64,000 nt of DNA from Streptomyces longisporoflavus (GCF_014649775.1 NZ_BMTR01000013.1:1-64000); one strand, 5' to 3'. Positions 51,306 to 59,453 are shown, numbered from the stretch's first letter. Translations and numbers: made by a program. Notes: generated by a model not told the origin, from the sequence alone.

Positions 51306-52055
51306 ATGAAACGCGCCGTACGAATACTTCTGATCGTCGTCGTGATCCTGGGGGGCCTGTTCGTGGCCGCCGACCGCCTGGCGGTCGGCTTCGCGGAGGA
51401 CGAGGCGGCGGAGAAGCTGCGTACCAGCGAGGGGCTCGGCCAGACGCCCGACGTTTCCATCAAGGGCTTTCCGTTCCTGACCCAGGTCGCCGGGGGCACG
51501 CTCGACGACGTCGAGATCGGCATCGAGAACTACGACGCCACCTCCGGCTCCGACAAGATCCGCATCGCCGACCTGAACGCCCGCATGAAGGGCGTCGAGT
51601 TCTCCGGCGACTACAGCTCCGCCACCGCCGACGAGGCCACCGGCACCGCCCTGATCTCGTACGACGAGCTGCTCAAGCAGGCGCAGGGCGAGCCGGTGGA
51701 GCTGCCGCTCGGCGCCACCGGCAAGGTGGTCGGCCTATCGGACGGCGGCGGCAACAAGATCAAGGTCGAGGTCGAGGTCAGCAAGGGCGGCGCGAAGCTG
51801 CCGAAGCCGGTGCACGTCATGAGCTCGGTCAGGGTCGAGAACGACACGATCAAGGTGAACGCCGACGACGTCCCGAAGAAGTTCGAGGTCATGGGCGTCT
51901 CGATCCCGCTCCCCGAGGGCATGGTGCGCGATGTGACCGACTTCGAGGAGAAGGTCACCGGCCTGCCGGGCGGCATCAAGATCGACGAGGTGCGGCCGGC
52001 GAAGGACGGCGTGGAGATCTCGGTCAAGGGCACGAACGTGAAGCTCGCGGGCTGA
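51306..52055 (+). CDS. LmeA-like DUF2993 protein
   Basis: A 249-residue protein with one N-terminal membrane anchor (about 5-25) and a DUF2993 domain (DVSIKGFPFLTQVAGGTLDDV). It is a shorter paralogue of the protein at 41574, sharing the GFPFLTQV block. It is probably extracytoplasmic and envelope-related. Confidence 0.88.
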   Translation: MKRAVRILLIVVVILGGLFVAADRLAVGFAEDEAAEKLRTSEGLGQTPDVSIKGFPFLTQVAGGTLDDVEIGIENYDATSGSDKIRIADLNARMKGVEFSGDYSSATADEATGTALISYDELLKQAQGEPVELPLGATGKVVGLSDGGGNKIKVEVEVSKGGAKLPKPVHVMSSVRVENDTIKVNADDVPKKFEVMGVSIPLPEGMVRDVTDFEEKVTGLPGGIKIDEVRPAKDGVEISVKGTNVKLAG

Positions 52056-52272
52056 GGCCCGGAGCGGCTGTCCGGGTGCGGCCGCCCCGAGCCGACCGTT
52101 CCGCAGTACGAGACGAAGCCGTCCGCGCGATGGATGCGGCGGGAGTGAACCCCGCTCCCCGCCCCCGCGCGGGCGGCTTTCCCGTTGATCGCATCCCACA
52201 TCATGGATGATCCCGTCTCACCATCCGACACCCCGGTGACACGGCCGCCCTCGCGTCCTTACGATCGGACCC

Positions 52273-52353
52273 ATGCAGCGACAGGCGGACCTCACGAAGC
52301 GGCGGGCAGTAGACCTGTGCCGCGTCGCCGCCATGCTCTGTCGCACCTTCTGA
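52273..52353 (+). CDS. Cys-containing leader peptide of the sulfur operon (26 aa)
   Basis: A short frame encodes MQRQADLTKRRAVDLCRVAA and six more residues (MLCRTF). Its two cysteines near the end and basic middle match the putative leader peptides found upstream of sulfur genes in actinomycetes. It ends 155 bp before the sulfurtransferase start. Ribosome stalling at Cys codons when cysteine is low would couple sulfur supply to downstream expression. The 217 bp before it shows no gene. Confidence 0.75.
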   Translation: MQRQADLTKRRAVDLCRVAAMLCRTF

Positions 52354-52354
52354 G

Positions 52355-52372
52355 CGGGAGCTCCGACTCCCG
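52355..52372 (+). promoter_or_regulatory. Hairpin just after the leader peptide
   Basis: CGGGAG (52355-52360) pairs with CTCCCG (52367-52372) around a 6-nt loop. It starts 2 bp after the leader stop, where a stalled or terminating ribosome would cover it. It fits an attenuation or translation-gating element. Confidence 0.5.
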
Positions 52373-52508
52373 TATCCCCAGGCCCGTTGACTCCGTCAGG
52401 GCCACCCCGTGCCGCGTACGCCGCGCCACCGCGCAATCACCGTACGTACCCGGCGCACCCTCGCACAGCACGAACGCCCCGCCGCAACTGCCCCGGAGGA
52501 GAAGAAGT

Positions 52509-53354
52509 ATGAGCCGCAGCGACGTCCTGGTAGACGCCGACTGGGTCGAGGCCCACATCGACGACCCGAAGGTCGCCATCGTCGAGGTCGACGAAGACAC
52601 CTCCGCGTACGACAAGAACCACATCAAGAACGCGATCCGCATCGACTGGACCGACGACCTCCAGGACCCGGTCCGCCGCGACTTCGTCGACCAGGAGGGC
52701 TTCGAGAAGCTCCTCTCGGCCAAGGGCATCGCGAACGACACCACCGTGGTGCTCTACGGCGGCAACAACAACTGGTTCGCGTCCTACGCCTTCTGGTACT
52801 TCAAGCTCTACGGCCACCAGGACGTGAAGCTCCTCGACGGCGGCCGCAAGAAGTGGGAGCTCGACTCCCGCGACCTGGTCGACGGCTCCGAGGTCCCGAG
52901 CCGCCCGGCCACCTCGTACAAGGCCAAGCCCCAGGACACCTCGATCCGCGCCTTCCGCGACGACGTCGTGGCCGCGATCGGCTCGCAGAACCTGGTCGAC
53001 GTGCGCTCGCCCGACGAGTTCAGCGGCAAGCTGCTCGCCCCGGCGCACCTCCCGCAGGAGCAGTCGCAGCGTCCGGGCCACGTCCCGTCCGCGCGCAACA
53101 TCCCATGGTCGAAGAACGCCAACGACGACGGCACCTTCAAGTCGGACGAAGAGCTCAAGGCCCTCTACGAGGACGAGCAGGTCGACCTCGCCAAGGACAC
53201 CATCGCCTACTGCCGCATCGGTGAGCGTTCGGCCCTGACCTGGTTCGTCCTGCACGAGCTGCTCGGCCAGACCAACGTCAAGAACTACGACGGCTCCTGG
53301 ACCGAGTACGGCTCCCTCGTCGGCGTGCCGATCGAGCTCGGCGCCAACAAGTAG
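52509..53354 (+). CDS. Thiosulfate sulfurtransferase (rhodanese, CysA2-like)
   Basis: A 281-residue tandem-rhodanese protein. The inactive N-terminal domain (VLVDADWVEAHIDDPKVAIV) is followed by a catalytic domain with the loop CRIGERSA carrying the active-site Cys, and the family motif LVDVRSPDEFSG. It moves sulfane sulfur from thiosulfate to cyanide or thiols. The ATG at 52509 follows GGAGGAGAAG. It is co-directional with sseC and lies downstream of the leader peptide. Confidence 0.94.
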   Translation: MSRSDVLVDADWVEAHIDDPKVAIVEVDEDTSAYDKNHIKNAIRIDWTDDLQDPVRRDFVDQEGFEKLLSAKGIANDTTVVLYGGNNNWFASYAFWYFKLYGHQDVKLLDGGRKKWELDSRDLVDGSEVPSRPATSYKAKPQDTSIRAFRDDVVAAIGSQNLVDVRSPDEFSGKLLAPAHLPQEQSQRPGHVPSARNIPWSKNANDDGTFKSDEELKALYEDEQVDLAKDTIAYCRIGERSALTWFVLHELLGQTNVKNYDGSWTEYGSLVGVPIELGANK

Positions 53355-53400
53355 CCCTCCCGACCCCCAGCAGTGACCAGTTAAGGACGGACGAACGCAT

Positions 53401-53688
53401 ATGTGTGGAGCGAAGGCCGGCGGACCCGACGCCTCGACGATCAAGCCCGGCGAGACCACCATCCAGGGCCAGGTGACCCGCGACGGCGAGCCCGTCAGCG
53501 GCTACGTGCGCCTGCTCGACTCGACCGGCGAGTTCACCGCCGAGGTCCCGACCTCGGCGACCGGCCAGTTCCGCTTCTACGCGGCCGAGGGCACGTGGAC
53601 CCTGCGCGCCCTGATCCCGGGCGGCACGGCCGACCGCACGGTCGTGGCCCAGACGGGCGGCCTGGCGGAGGTCGCGATCGCGGTCTGA
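53401..53688 (+). CDS. sseC: SseC, DUF1416 protein
   Basis: A 95-residue protein of the DUF1416 family, always next to cysA2-type sulfurtransferase in actinobacteria (Mycobacterium tuberculosis sseC). The N-terminal MCGAKAGGP has one Cys near the start, and a beta-sandwich core follows (SGYVRLLDSTGEFTAEV, then FRFYAAEGTWTLRAL). It is probably part of sulfur transfer; the biochemical role is not known. Confidence 0.93.
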   Translation: MCGAKAGGPDASTIKPGETTIQGQVTRDGEPVSGYVRLLDSTGEFTAEVPTSATGQFRFYAAEGTWTLRALIPGGTADRTVVAQTGGLAEVAIAV

Positions 53689-53779
53689 CGACAGCGGATC
53701 ACTGACGGCCGGAGGGCCGCACCCAAGGGGGTTGGACGCCACCGGGTCGGGGTGCGGTCCTCCGGCTTACGCTGGACGT

Positions 53780-54040
53780 ATGTACGCGCGAAGGCGGCAC
53801 GCCTACTTCGCCATGATGGGGACGTGCATCGCCCTCTTCGTCCTGGCGTGGGGCGTCGTAAGACTCTGGTCCATTCCCGTCGCCGTCGGGATGTGTGTCG
53901 TGGCGATGGTGATCCCGCCGGTCGCCGCCATGGTGGCCAACCGGCGCGGCGCCGACGACCGCTGGTGGGACGACCCCTCGGGGGACTCGAAGTCCGACGA
54001 GTGGTGGGACGAACTGGACGGGAAGCGGCGCCGTCAGTAG
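53780..54040 (+). CDS. DUF3099 membrane protein
   Basis: An 86-residue protein with two membrane helices (about 8-28 and 30-50) and an acidic Trp-rich tail (DDRWWDDPSGDSKSDEWWDE). It matches DUF3099, conserved in actinobacteria. It overlaps the convergent DsrE gene by 7 bp. Function unknown. Confidence 0.88.
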   Translation: MYARRRHAYFAMMGTCIALFVLAWGVVRLWSIPVAVGMCVVAMVIPPVAAMVANRRGADDRWWDDPSGDSKSDEWWDELDGKRRRQ

Positions 54041-54396
54041 ACGAGCGCCTGCGTGCCGTCCGCCATGGCCTCCTGCACGAACACCTGCGCACCCGCGATC
54101 CGCACCCCGTCGAGCACGTCCTTCTCGGTGATCTCGCGGCGCGCCGCGCACTGCGTGCAGAGGGTGATCCTGCCCGCGGCCAGGATCGAGTCGATCAGGT
54201 CGGGCAGCGGCGCCGCGTGCGGCAGCTCGAACTCCGCGGCGCGGCCCGGCAGCGCGAACCACGCCGACTCGCCGGTCAGCCAGAGGGACACCTCGACGCC
54301 GCTGGCCACGGCCACCGCCGCCACCGTGAAGGCCTGCGAGCAGCGCTCCGGGGCGTCGGCCCCTGCGGTCACCTTGATCACGAGCTTCTTCGCCAT
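54034..54396 (-). CDS. DsrE-family protein
   Basis: A 120-residue DsrE/DsrF-like protein (KLVIKVTAGADAPERCSQAF, then GVEVSLWLTGESAWFALPG). The CTQC pair could carry persulfide, as in sulfur-relay members of the family. Its position beside sulfurtransferase and sseC supports a sulfur-transfer role, as inference. Confidence 0.88.
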   Translation of the reverse strand: MAKKLVIKVTAGADAPERCSQAFTVAAVAVASGVEVSLWLTGESAWFALPGRAAEFELPHAAPLPDLIDSILAAGRITLCTQCAARREITEKDVLDGVRIAGAQVFVQEAMADGTQALVY

Positions 54397-54496
54397 GGCG
54401 GCATCGTATGGCCATCCGCGCGGACACTCGTAAGGCCACCTCGCAGAGAGCGGCGGGGCGCGCACGACTACAGTGGGAGCGGCTCTGATACCTGCC

Positions 54497-54532
54497 CCAA
54501 TAGCTCACCCCATAGCTCACCCCATAGCTCAC
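54497..54532. repeat. 12-bp tandem repeat, three copies
   Basis: cccatagctcac occurs at 54509-54520 and 54521-54532, with one mismatch in the copy at 54497-54508. The array ends two bases before the GAGGAG of the small gene at 54546, so it forms its 5' untranslated region. Confidence 0.85.
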
Positions 54533-54545
54533 CGAGGAGCACCCC

Positions 54546-54647
54546 GTGCTTGAGGCCTTCTTCTCCGCCCTGCTGGTCCTGGTCTGCGTCGGCGTTCTCG
54601 CGTTCGCCGGACTGACCGTGAAGAAGCTGTACCAGGGTCAGCGCTGA
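54546..54647 (+). CDS. Single-helix membrane peptide (33 aa)
   Basis: A very short gene, GTG to TGA, with GAGGAG six bases before the start. The product is one hydrophobic helix (FFSALLVLVCVGVLAFAGL) and a basic end (TVKKLYQGQR). It seems widespread in Streptomyces as a small conserved protein. It is followed after 45 bp by the nitrobindin gene. Confidence 0.8.
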   Translation: MLEAFFSALLVLVCVGVLAFAGLTVKKLYQGQR

Positions 54648-54692
54648 GCCCCGTACGCCCCGTACGCCACCTAGAGATCGCCTGAGCATCCC

Positions 54693-55265
54693 ATGATCGA
54701 GATTCCGTCCGACCTGCACCCCGACCTCGTGCCCCTCGTTTGGCTCCTCGGCAACTGGGCCGGCGCGGGCGTCACCGACTTCCCCGGCGCCGAGAAGGCG
54801 AACTTCGGCCAGGAGGTGTCCTTCTCCCACGACGGGCGGGACTTCATCGAGTACCACTCGCGTACGTGGGTGCTCGACGCCGAGGGCAACAAGGTCAAGC
54901 CGCTGGAGACCGAGTCGGGCTTCTGGCGCATCGACAAGGACCGCAAGGTCGAGACCGTGATGGTCCGCGACGACGGCGTCGTCGAGGTCTGGTACGGCGA
55001 GCTTGCCGACCAGAAGCCGCAGATCGACCTGGCCACGGACGCGGTGGCCCGCACGGCGGCCTCCGGCCCGTACAGCGGCGGAAAGCGTCTGTACGGGTAC
55101 GTGAAGGGCGACCTGATGTGGGTGGGCGAGAAGCAGACCCCCGAGGTGCCGCTGCGTCCGTACATGTCCGCGCAGCTGAAGAAGGTCGTCTCGCCCGAGG
55201 ACGTCGCCGAGATGGCCAGGAACCTGGGCGATCTGCCGGACGACGGCATCGCGTTCTTCAAGTAG
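54693..55265 (+). CDS. Nitrobindin-family heme-binding protein (FABP-like)
   Basis: A 190-residue beta-barrel protein (DUF1794/THAP4-like). The family motif GNWAGAG near residue 20 and distal LMWVGEKQTPEVPLRPYM are visible. Related proteins bind ferric heme and isomerise peroxynitrite to nitrate. It lies 31 bp upstream of nur on the same strand, with a GTG-initiated downstream gene. Confidence 0.9.
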   Translation: MIEIPSDLHPDLVPLVWLLGNWAGAGVTDFPGAEKANFGQEVSFSHDGRDFIEYHSRTWVLDAEGNKVKPLETESGFWRIDKDRKVETVMVRDDGVVEVWYGELADQKPQIDLATDAVARTAASGPYSGGKRLYGYVKGDLMWVGEKQTPEVPLRPYMSAQLKKVVSPEDVAEMARNLGDLPDDGIAFFK

Positions 55266-55296
55266 GCCGTTTGCCCCGCTGGCCTAGACTGCCTGT

Positions 55297-55752
55297 GTGG
55301 CGAGCACCGACTTCGACTGGAAGAGCGACCTGCGGCAGCGCGGCTACCGGCTGACACCGCAGCGTCAGCTCGTGCTCGAAGCCGTCGACACCCTTGAGCA
55401 CGCGACCCCCGACGACATCCTCTGCGAAGTGCGGAAGACGGCGTCGGGGGTCAACATTTCCACGGTGTACCGCACGCTGGAGCTCCTGGAGGAGCTCGGT
55501 CTCGTCAGCCACGCGCACCTCGGGCACGGCGCCCCGACGTACCACCTCGCGGACCGCCATCACCACCTCCACCTGGTGTGCAGGGACTGCACGAACGTCA
55601 TCGAGGCGGATGTCTCCGTGGCCGCGGACTTCACCGCGAAGCTCCGGGAGACGTTCGGCTTCGACACGGACCTGAAGCACTTCGCGATCTTCGGGCGCTG
55701 CGAGAACTGCTCGGGGGACGAGGAACAGGGCAGCTCCGGGGGCAAGGAATAA
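55297..55752 (+). CDS. nur: Nur, nickel-responsive Fur-family regulator
   Basis: A 151-residue Fur-family regulator nearly identical to S. coelicolor Nur. The DNA-binding domain (RQRGYRLTPQRQLVLEAV) is followed by the metal sites: HAHLGHGAPTYHLADRHHHL with several His ligands and two Cys pairs, CRDC and CENC. In S. coelicolor Nur with nickel represses nickel uptake genes and the iron SOD gene sodF. GTG 55297 is the start. The tail beyond CENC is short and acidic. Confidence 0.94.
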   Translation: MASTDFDWKSDLRQRGYRLTPQRQLVLEAVDTLEHATPDDILCEVRKTASGVNISTVYRTLELLEELGLVSHAHLGHGAPTYHLADRHHHLHLVCRDCTNVIEADVSVAADFTAKLRETFGFDTDLKHFAIFGRCENCSGDEEQGSSGGKE

Positions 55753-55786
55753 GAACGCCCGCTACCGGGTCGTAGTGTGGGTGAAC

Positions 55787-56752
55787 ATGAAGAGCCCCCT
55801 CCTGTCCCTGCCCGGCGCCGTCCCCGCCGAGGGTGTGGACGAAGGCGTCGCCGCCCACTACGGCGATCTGTTCCGTGAGCAGCGTGCCCTCGCGGACGGA
55901 AGCGGTTTCGTCGACCTCTCGCACCGCGGTGTCGTCACCGTCTCCGGCCCCGACCGGCTGAGCTGGCTGCATCTGCTGCTCACGCAGCACGTGACGGAGC
56001 TGCCCGTCGGCCAGGCCACCGAGGCGCTGATCCTCTCCGCGAACGGCCACATCGAGCACGCCCTCTATCTCGTCGACGACGGCGAGACCGTGTGGGCGCA
56101 CGTCGAGCCCGGCACGCAGGACGCGCTCGTCGCGTACCTGGAGAGCATGAAGTTCTTCAACCGGGTCGAGGTCGCGGACCGTACGGACGATTTCGCCGTC
56201 GTGCATCTGCCGGCCGGTTCGATCGCGCCGGTCCCGGAGGGCGTCGTCGTACGCGAGACCGCCCACGGACGTGACCTGTTCCTGCCGCGTGTGTCTTTGG
56301 AGTCGTACGCCGCCGAGAACGGCCCCGCGATCGGCATCCTCGCCTTCGAGGCGCTGCGCGTGGAGGCGCACCGGCCGCGGCTCGGCTTCGAGACGGACCA
56401 CCGCACGATCCCGCACGAACTGGGCTGGATCGGCACGGCGGTGCATCTGCAGAAGGGCTGCTACCGCGGCCAGGAGACGGTCGCCCGCGTCCAGAACCTG
56501 GGCAAGCCGCCGCGCCGCCTGGTCTTCCTGCACCTGGACGGCAGCGAGGTGCATCTGCCGGTGGCGGGTACGGAGCTGCGGCTCGCCTCGGAGGGCGAGG
56601 AGGGCCGCAAGCTCGGCTTCATCACGACGGCGGTACGCCACCACGAGCTGGGCCCGATCGCGCTGGCCCTGGTGAAGCGGAACGTGCCGCTGGACGCGGG
56701 GCTGCTCGCGGGGGCGGTGGCGGCTTCGCAGGAGGTCGTGGTCGAGCCGTAG
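55787..56752 (+). CDS. ygfZ: YgfZ/GcvT-family folate-binding Fe-S protein
   Basis: A 321-residue protein of the YgfZ family with the signature KGCYRGQETVARV containing the conserved Cys. YgfZ binds tetrahydrofolate and helps make or repair Fe-S clusters under oxidative stress. ATG 55787 is chosen, with a GTG at 55781 in the same frame. TAGTGT at 55773-55778 could be a -10 box for a leaderless RNA. It lies 34 bp after nur. Confidence 0.9.
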   Translation: MKSPLLSLPGAVPAEGVDEGVAAHYGDLFREQRALADGSGFVDLSHRGVVTVSGPDRLSWLHLLLTQHVTELPVGQATEALILSANGHIEHALYLVDDGETVWAHVEPGTQDALVAYLESMKFFNRVEVADRTDDFAVVHLPAGSIAPVPEGVVVRETAHGRDLFLPRVSLESYAAENGPAIGILAFEALRVEAHRPRLGFETDHRTIPHELGWIGTAVHLQKGCYRGQETVARVQNLGKPPRRLVFLHLDGSEVHLPVAGTELRLASEGEEGRKLGFITTAVRHHELGPIALALVKRNVPLDAGLLAGAVAASQEVVVEP

Positions 56753-56788
56753 GGAGCCGCGGCGCCGTAGCGAGCCGTAGGAACGAAT

Positions 56789-56835
56789 GTGACCGGGTTA
56801 CGGATGTGACCCGGTCACGCGTGTGACCCGGTCAC
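56789..56835. repeat. Three 17-bp-spaced palindromic repeats
   Basis: GTGACCCGGTCAC-type palindromes start at 56789 (variant GTGACCGGGTTAC), 56806 and 56823, each exactly 17 bp apart. The third overlaps the last codons of dtd. The array lies between the convergent ygfZ and dtd genes, so it may be a terminator-like structure or a binding array. Confidence 0.85.
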
Positions 56836-57269
56836 ATCTCAAGCAGCACCGTGAACGGGCCGTCGTTCGTCAGCGACACCCGCATCTGCGCCCCGAAGCG
56901 GCCCGTCGCCACCGTCGCGCCGAGCGAGCGGAGTTGGGCGACCACCTCGTCCACGAGGGGCTCGGCGACATTGCCGGGCGCGGCGGCGTTCCAGGTGGGC
57001 CTGCGGCCCTTGCGGGCGTCGCCGTACAGCGTGAACTGGCTGATGACCAGCAGGGGCGCGTCGATGTCCGAGCAGGACTTCTCGTCGGCCAGCATCCGAA
57101 CGGACCAGAGTTTGCGGGCCAGTTGGGCCGCCTTCTCCTTGGTGTCCTCGTGGGTCACGCCGACCAGGACGCACAGCCCCTCGCCGGTGATCTCGCCGAC
57201 CGTCTCGGGACCGTCCTCGCCCTGGACGACGACGCTCGCTCCGTCCACTCTCTGCACCACAGCACGCAT
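56832..57269 (-). CDS. dtd: D-aminoacyl-tRNA deacylase
   Basis: A 145-residue enzyme that hydrolyses D-aminoacyl-tRNA. Family motifs are MRAVVQRV at the start, SQFTLYGDARKGRRP (catalytic region) and TNDGPFTVLLE, the Gly-Pro motif near the end. ATG 57269 is the conserved start. Its 3' end overlaps the palindromic repeat array. Confidence 0.93.
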   Translation of the reverse strand: MRAVVQRVDGASVVVQGEDGPETVGEITGEGLCVLVGVTHEDTKEKAAQLARKLWSVRMLADEKSCSDIDAPLLVISQFTLYGDARKGRRPTWNAAAPGNVAEPLVDEVVAQLRSLGATVATGRFGAQMRVSLTNDGPFTVLLEM

Positions 57270-57445
57270 ACGGCCCATCATGCCTGGTCCGTACGGCCGA
57301 CCTGCCGCCGGATGCGCGCCCGCGGGAGTGCCCCGAACCCCCCATCTGGGGCCGATTGGGGGCACTCGCTCACATAGCGGCCACTCGGGGTGGCACCATG
57401 CTCACACGCGGTGTACCGCGCCGGTCGAGGGGACGGTAGAGCCAC

Positions 57446-58075
57446 ATGAGCACATCAAGTACGGGGCAGCCGCCCGGATCTGTGTCGCTGACCCACATGA
57501 GCGCTGCGCGACGTGTGAACGTGCCGCGGCCGCCCACGCAGCGCACGGGCAGCGGCGGCACCGGGCTGCTGTCCGAGCAGCCCGAGCGCGACCTGGCCGC
57601 GCTGCTGCTGAGGGAGCTGCGCGAGCTGCGCAGGGACGCGCAGCAGAACGAGGCCGACCTGAGCTATGTCCGGCGCCTCTTGCAGGGGCGCATCGACATC
57701 CTGCGGGCCGAGCTCGCCCGCCGCAGGGACCCCGCTGCGCCGGGCCCGGACGGGCCGCTCGTGCTCCGGCTCTCCGAGATCCTCACGGACGGCCCCGCCC
57801 GGCACCGCTCGTCGGCCCGGCATGTGACGCTGGGCACGCCGCACAGCGCGGAGTACGGCCTCCTTGCCACGGAGATGCTCGCCGAGGTCGAGCTCTCCGA
57901 CCTGGACGCCCGTACGGACGACGAGCTGCACACGGCCATGGGGCGGCTCACCCGCTACGAACAGCAGGTTTCCCGGCGGCGCCAGCAGCTGCAGCGCACG
58001 GCGGACGATTGCAGCGCGGAGATCGCCCGCAGGTACCGTGAAGGCGAAGCACAAGTGGACGACCTCCTCGCGTGA
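57446..58075 (+). CDS. rsiG: RsiG, c-di-GMP-binding anti-sigma factor for WhiG
   Basis: A 209-residue coiled-coil protein with two copies of the c-di-GMP-binding motif E-x3-S-x2-R-x3-Q-x3-D: EADLSYVRRLLQGRID (about 72-87) and EQQVSRRRQQLQRTAD (about 172-187). Both copies are complete. In Streptomyces RsiG holds the sporulation sigma factor WhiG inactive when loaded with c-di-GMP. About 45 flexible residues precede the first helix. whiG itself is not in the window. Confidence 0.93.
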   Translation: MSTSSTGQPPGSVSLTHMSAARRVNVPRPPTQRTGSGGTGLLSEQPERDLAALLLRELRELRRDAQQNEADLSYVRRLLQGRIDILRAELARRRDPAAPGPDGPLVLRLSEILTDGPARHRSSARHVTLGTPHSAEYGLLATEMLAEVELSDLDARTDDELHTAMGRLTRYEQQVSRRRQQLQRTADDCSAEIARRYREGEAQVDDLLA

Positions 58076-58137
58076 CCCGGTGACCCCGGCTTCCGCGGGC
58101 GGCCGTCACGCCACCCCCCGCCCCCGGAAGGCCGAAG

Positions 58138-59127
58138 ATGACCTCGACGTCCGCCGAGTCCGCCGCCACCCCCGCCATATCCCCGGCCATACCCCCGGTC
58201 CTCGCCGAGGTCGTACGTTCGGGCTTCGTCGAGGGCCGGCACAGGGGAAGCCTGGTGCTGCTGGCGGCGGACGGCAGTGTGGAGCTGGCCATGGGTGACG
58301 TGGGCGTTCCCGTCTTCCCGCGGTCGGCCAACAAGCCGATGCAGGCGGCGGCGGTGCTGCGGGCGGGGCTCGATCTGTCGGGCGAGCGCCTCGCGCTGAC
58401 CGCGGCGAGCCACTCCGGGGAGATGTTCCACCGGGATCTCGTACAGAAGATGCTGGCCGAGCACGGTCTGACGGCGGCGGATCTGCAGTGTCCGCCGGAT
58501 CTCCCGCTCGACGCGGTCGAGGCCGAGACATATCTGGCAGCGGGTGCCGTTCGTGACCGGGTCACGATGAACTGCTCCGGGAAGCACGCGTCGATGCTGG
58601 CGGTGTGCCGGCTCAACGGCTGGCCCGCGGATTCCTGTCTGGACCCGCGGCACCCCCTCCAGCAGCTGATCCTTGAGGTGGTCGAGGAAGCGGCGGGGGA
58701 GCGGGTGGCGGCCGTCGGTACGGACGGCTGCGGGGCGCCCCTGATGGCGATCTCCCTGACCGGCCTCGCCCGCGCCTTCCGCCACTTCGTCCTCGCCCTC
58801 GAGGGCTCTGCGGAGCGCCGGGTCGCGGACGCGATGCGTGCCCACCCCGAGTACGTGGCGGGCACGCGCCGCCCCGACACGTGGCTCATGCGGGAGATCC
58901 CCGGCGCGCTCTCCAAGATGGGCGCGGAGGCGGTCCAGGCGTTCGCGCTCCCGGACGGCCGTGCGCTCGCCTTCAAGGTGGACGACGGCGGCCTGCGGGC
59001 CCTGGGCCCGGTCCTCGCGCGTGCGCTGCGCCTTGCGGGTGTGGAGGCGGACATACTCGCCCGCGTCGGCCGTGCGCCGCTTCTCGGCGGCGCTCTTGAG
59101 GTGGGCGAGATCCGGGCGGCGTTCTAG
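58138..59127 (+). CDS. Rhizobial-type asparaginase (asparaginase II family)
   Basis: A 329-residue enzyme of the ReAII-like asparaginase family, unrelated to the E. coli type. Conserved serine-type motifs are FPRSANKP, AASHSGE and NCSGKHASM; a GTDGCGAP motif with Cys is also present. It hydrolyses L-asparagine to aspartate and ammonia. GlnR control is plausible but I see no clear binding site. Confidence 0.9.
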   Translation: MTSTSAESAATPAISPAIPPVLAEVVRSGFVEGRHRGSLVLLAADGSVELAMGDVGVPVFPRSANKPMQAAAVLRAGLDLSGERLALTAASHSGEMFHRDLVQKMLAEHGLTAADLQCPPDLPLDAVEAETYLAAGAVRDRVTMNCSGKHASMLAVCRLNGWPADSCLDPRHPLQQLILEVVEEAAGERVAAVGTDGCGAPLMAISLTGLARAFRHFVLALEGSAERRVADAMRAHPEYVAGTRRPDTWLMREIPGALSKMGAEAVQAFALPDGRALAFKVDDGGLRALGPVLARALRLAGVEADILARVGRAPLLGGALEVGEIRAAF

Positions 59128-59134
59128 CCTCCGG

Positions 59135-59194
59135 CCTCTCGTGCTCCGAGCGGCCCTCTCGTGCTCCGATCGGCCCTCTCGTGCTCCGACCGGC
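59135..59194. repeat. 20-bp tandem repeat, three copies
   Basis: Units at 59135-59154, 59155-59174 and 59175-59194 share cctctcgtgctccgaNcggc, differing only at position 16. They start 8 bp after the asparaginase stop. No hairpin potential stands out within a unit. Confidence 0.9.
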
Positions 59195-59267
59195 GGCCGC
59201 CCCCTGCGATCAAGGTTGACCGGGCTCCCGGCTCCCCTCCGGATGGGAACCCGGTCAACCAGCTCTG

Positions 59268-59453
59268 TCAGCCCGACTGGGCGAGCAGCAGGACGAGGAT
59301 CACGGCCCCGATCCCGCTGACCGTGGTGCTCCTGGCCTTGATGCCCACCGTCAGGAGGACGAAGGCGACGATGCCCATCGGTCCGTACTTCCACTGGACG
59401 AGCTGCTCGAATCCGATGACGAGGGCGGCGATGGCAATGGCGATGAGCGGCAT
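59268..59453 (-). CDS. Small membrane protein, copy 1 (61 aa)
   Basis: Two hydrophobic segments around the conserved core FEQLVQWKYGPMG, then VGIKARSTT and IGAVILVLLL. GGAAGGGGGAAC precedes the ATG. It is a clear paralogue of the protein at 60601-60789 and is divergent from a GntR gene in the same way. The shared operator AGTTGG-N3-CCAACT lies in the gap. Function unknown; small hydrophobic partners of GntR genes also occur in Streptomyces conjugative elements. Confidence 0.75.
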   Translation of the reverse strand: MPLIAIAIAALVIGFEQLVQWKYGPMGIVAFVLLTVGIKARSTTVSGIGAVILVLLLAQSG

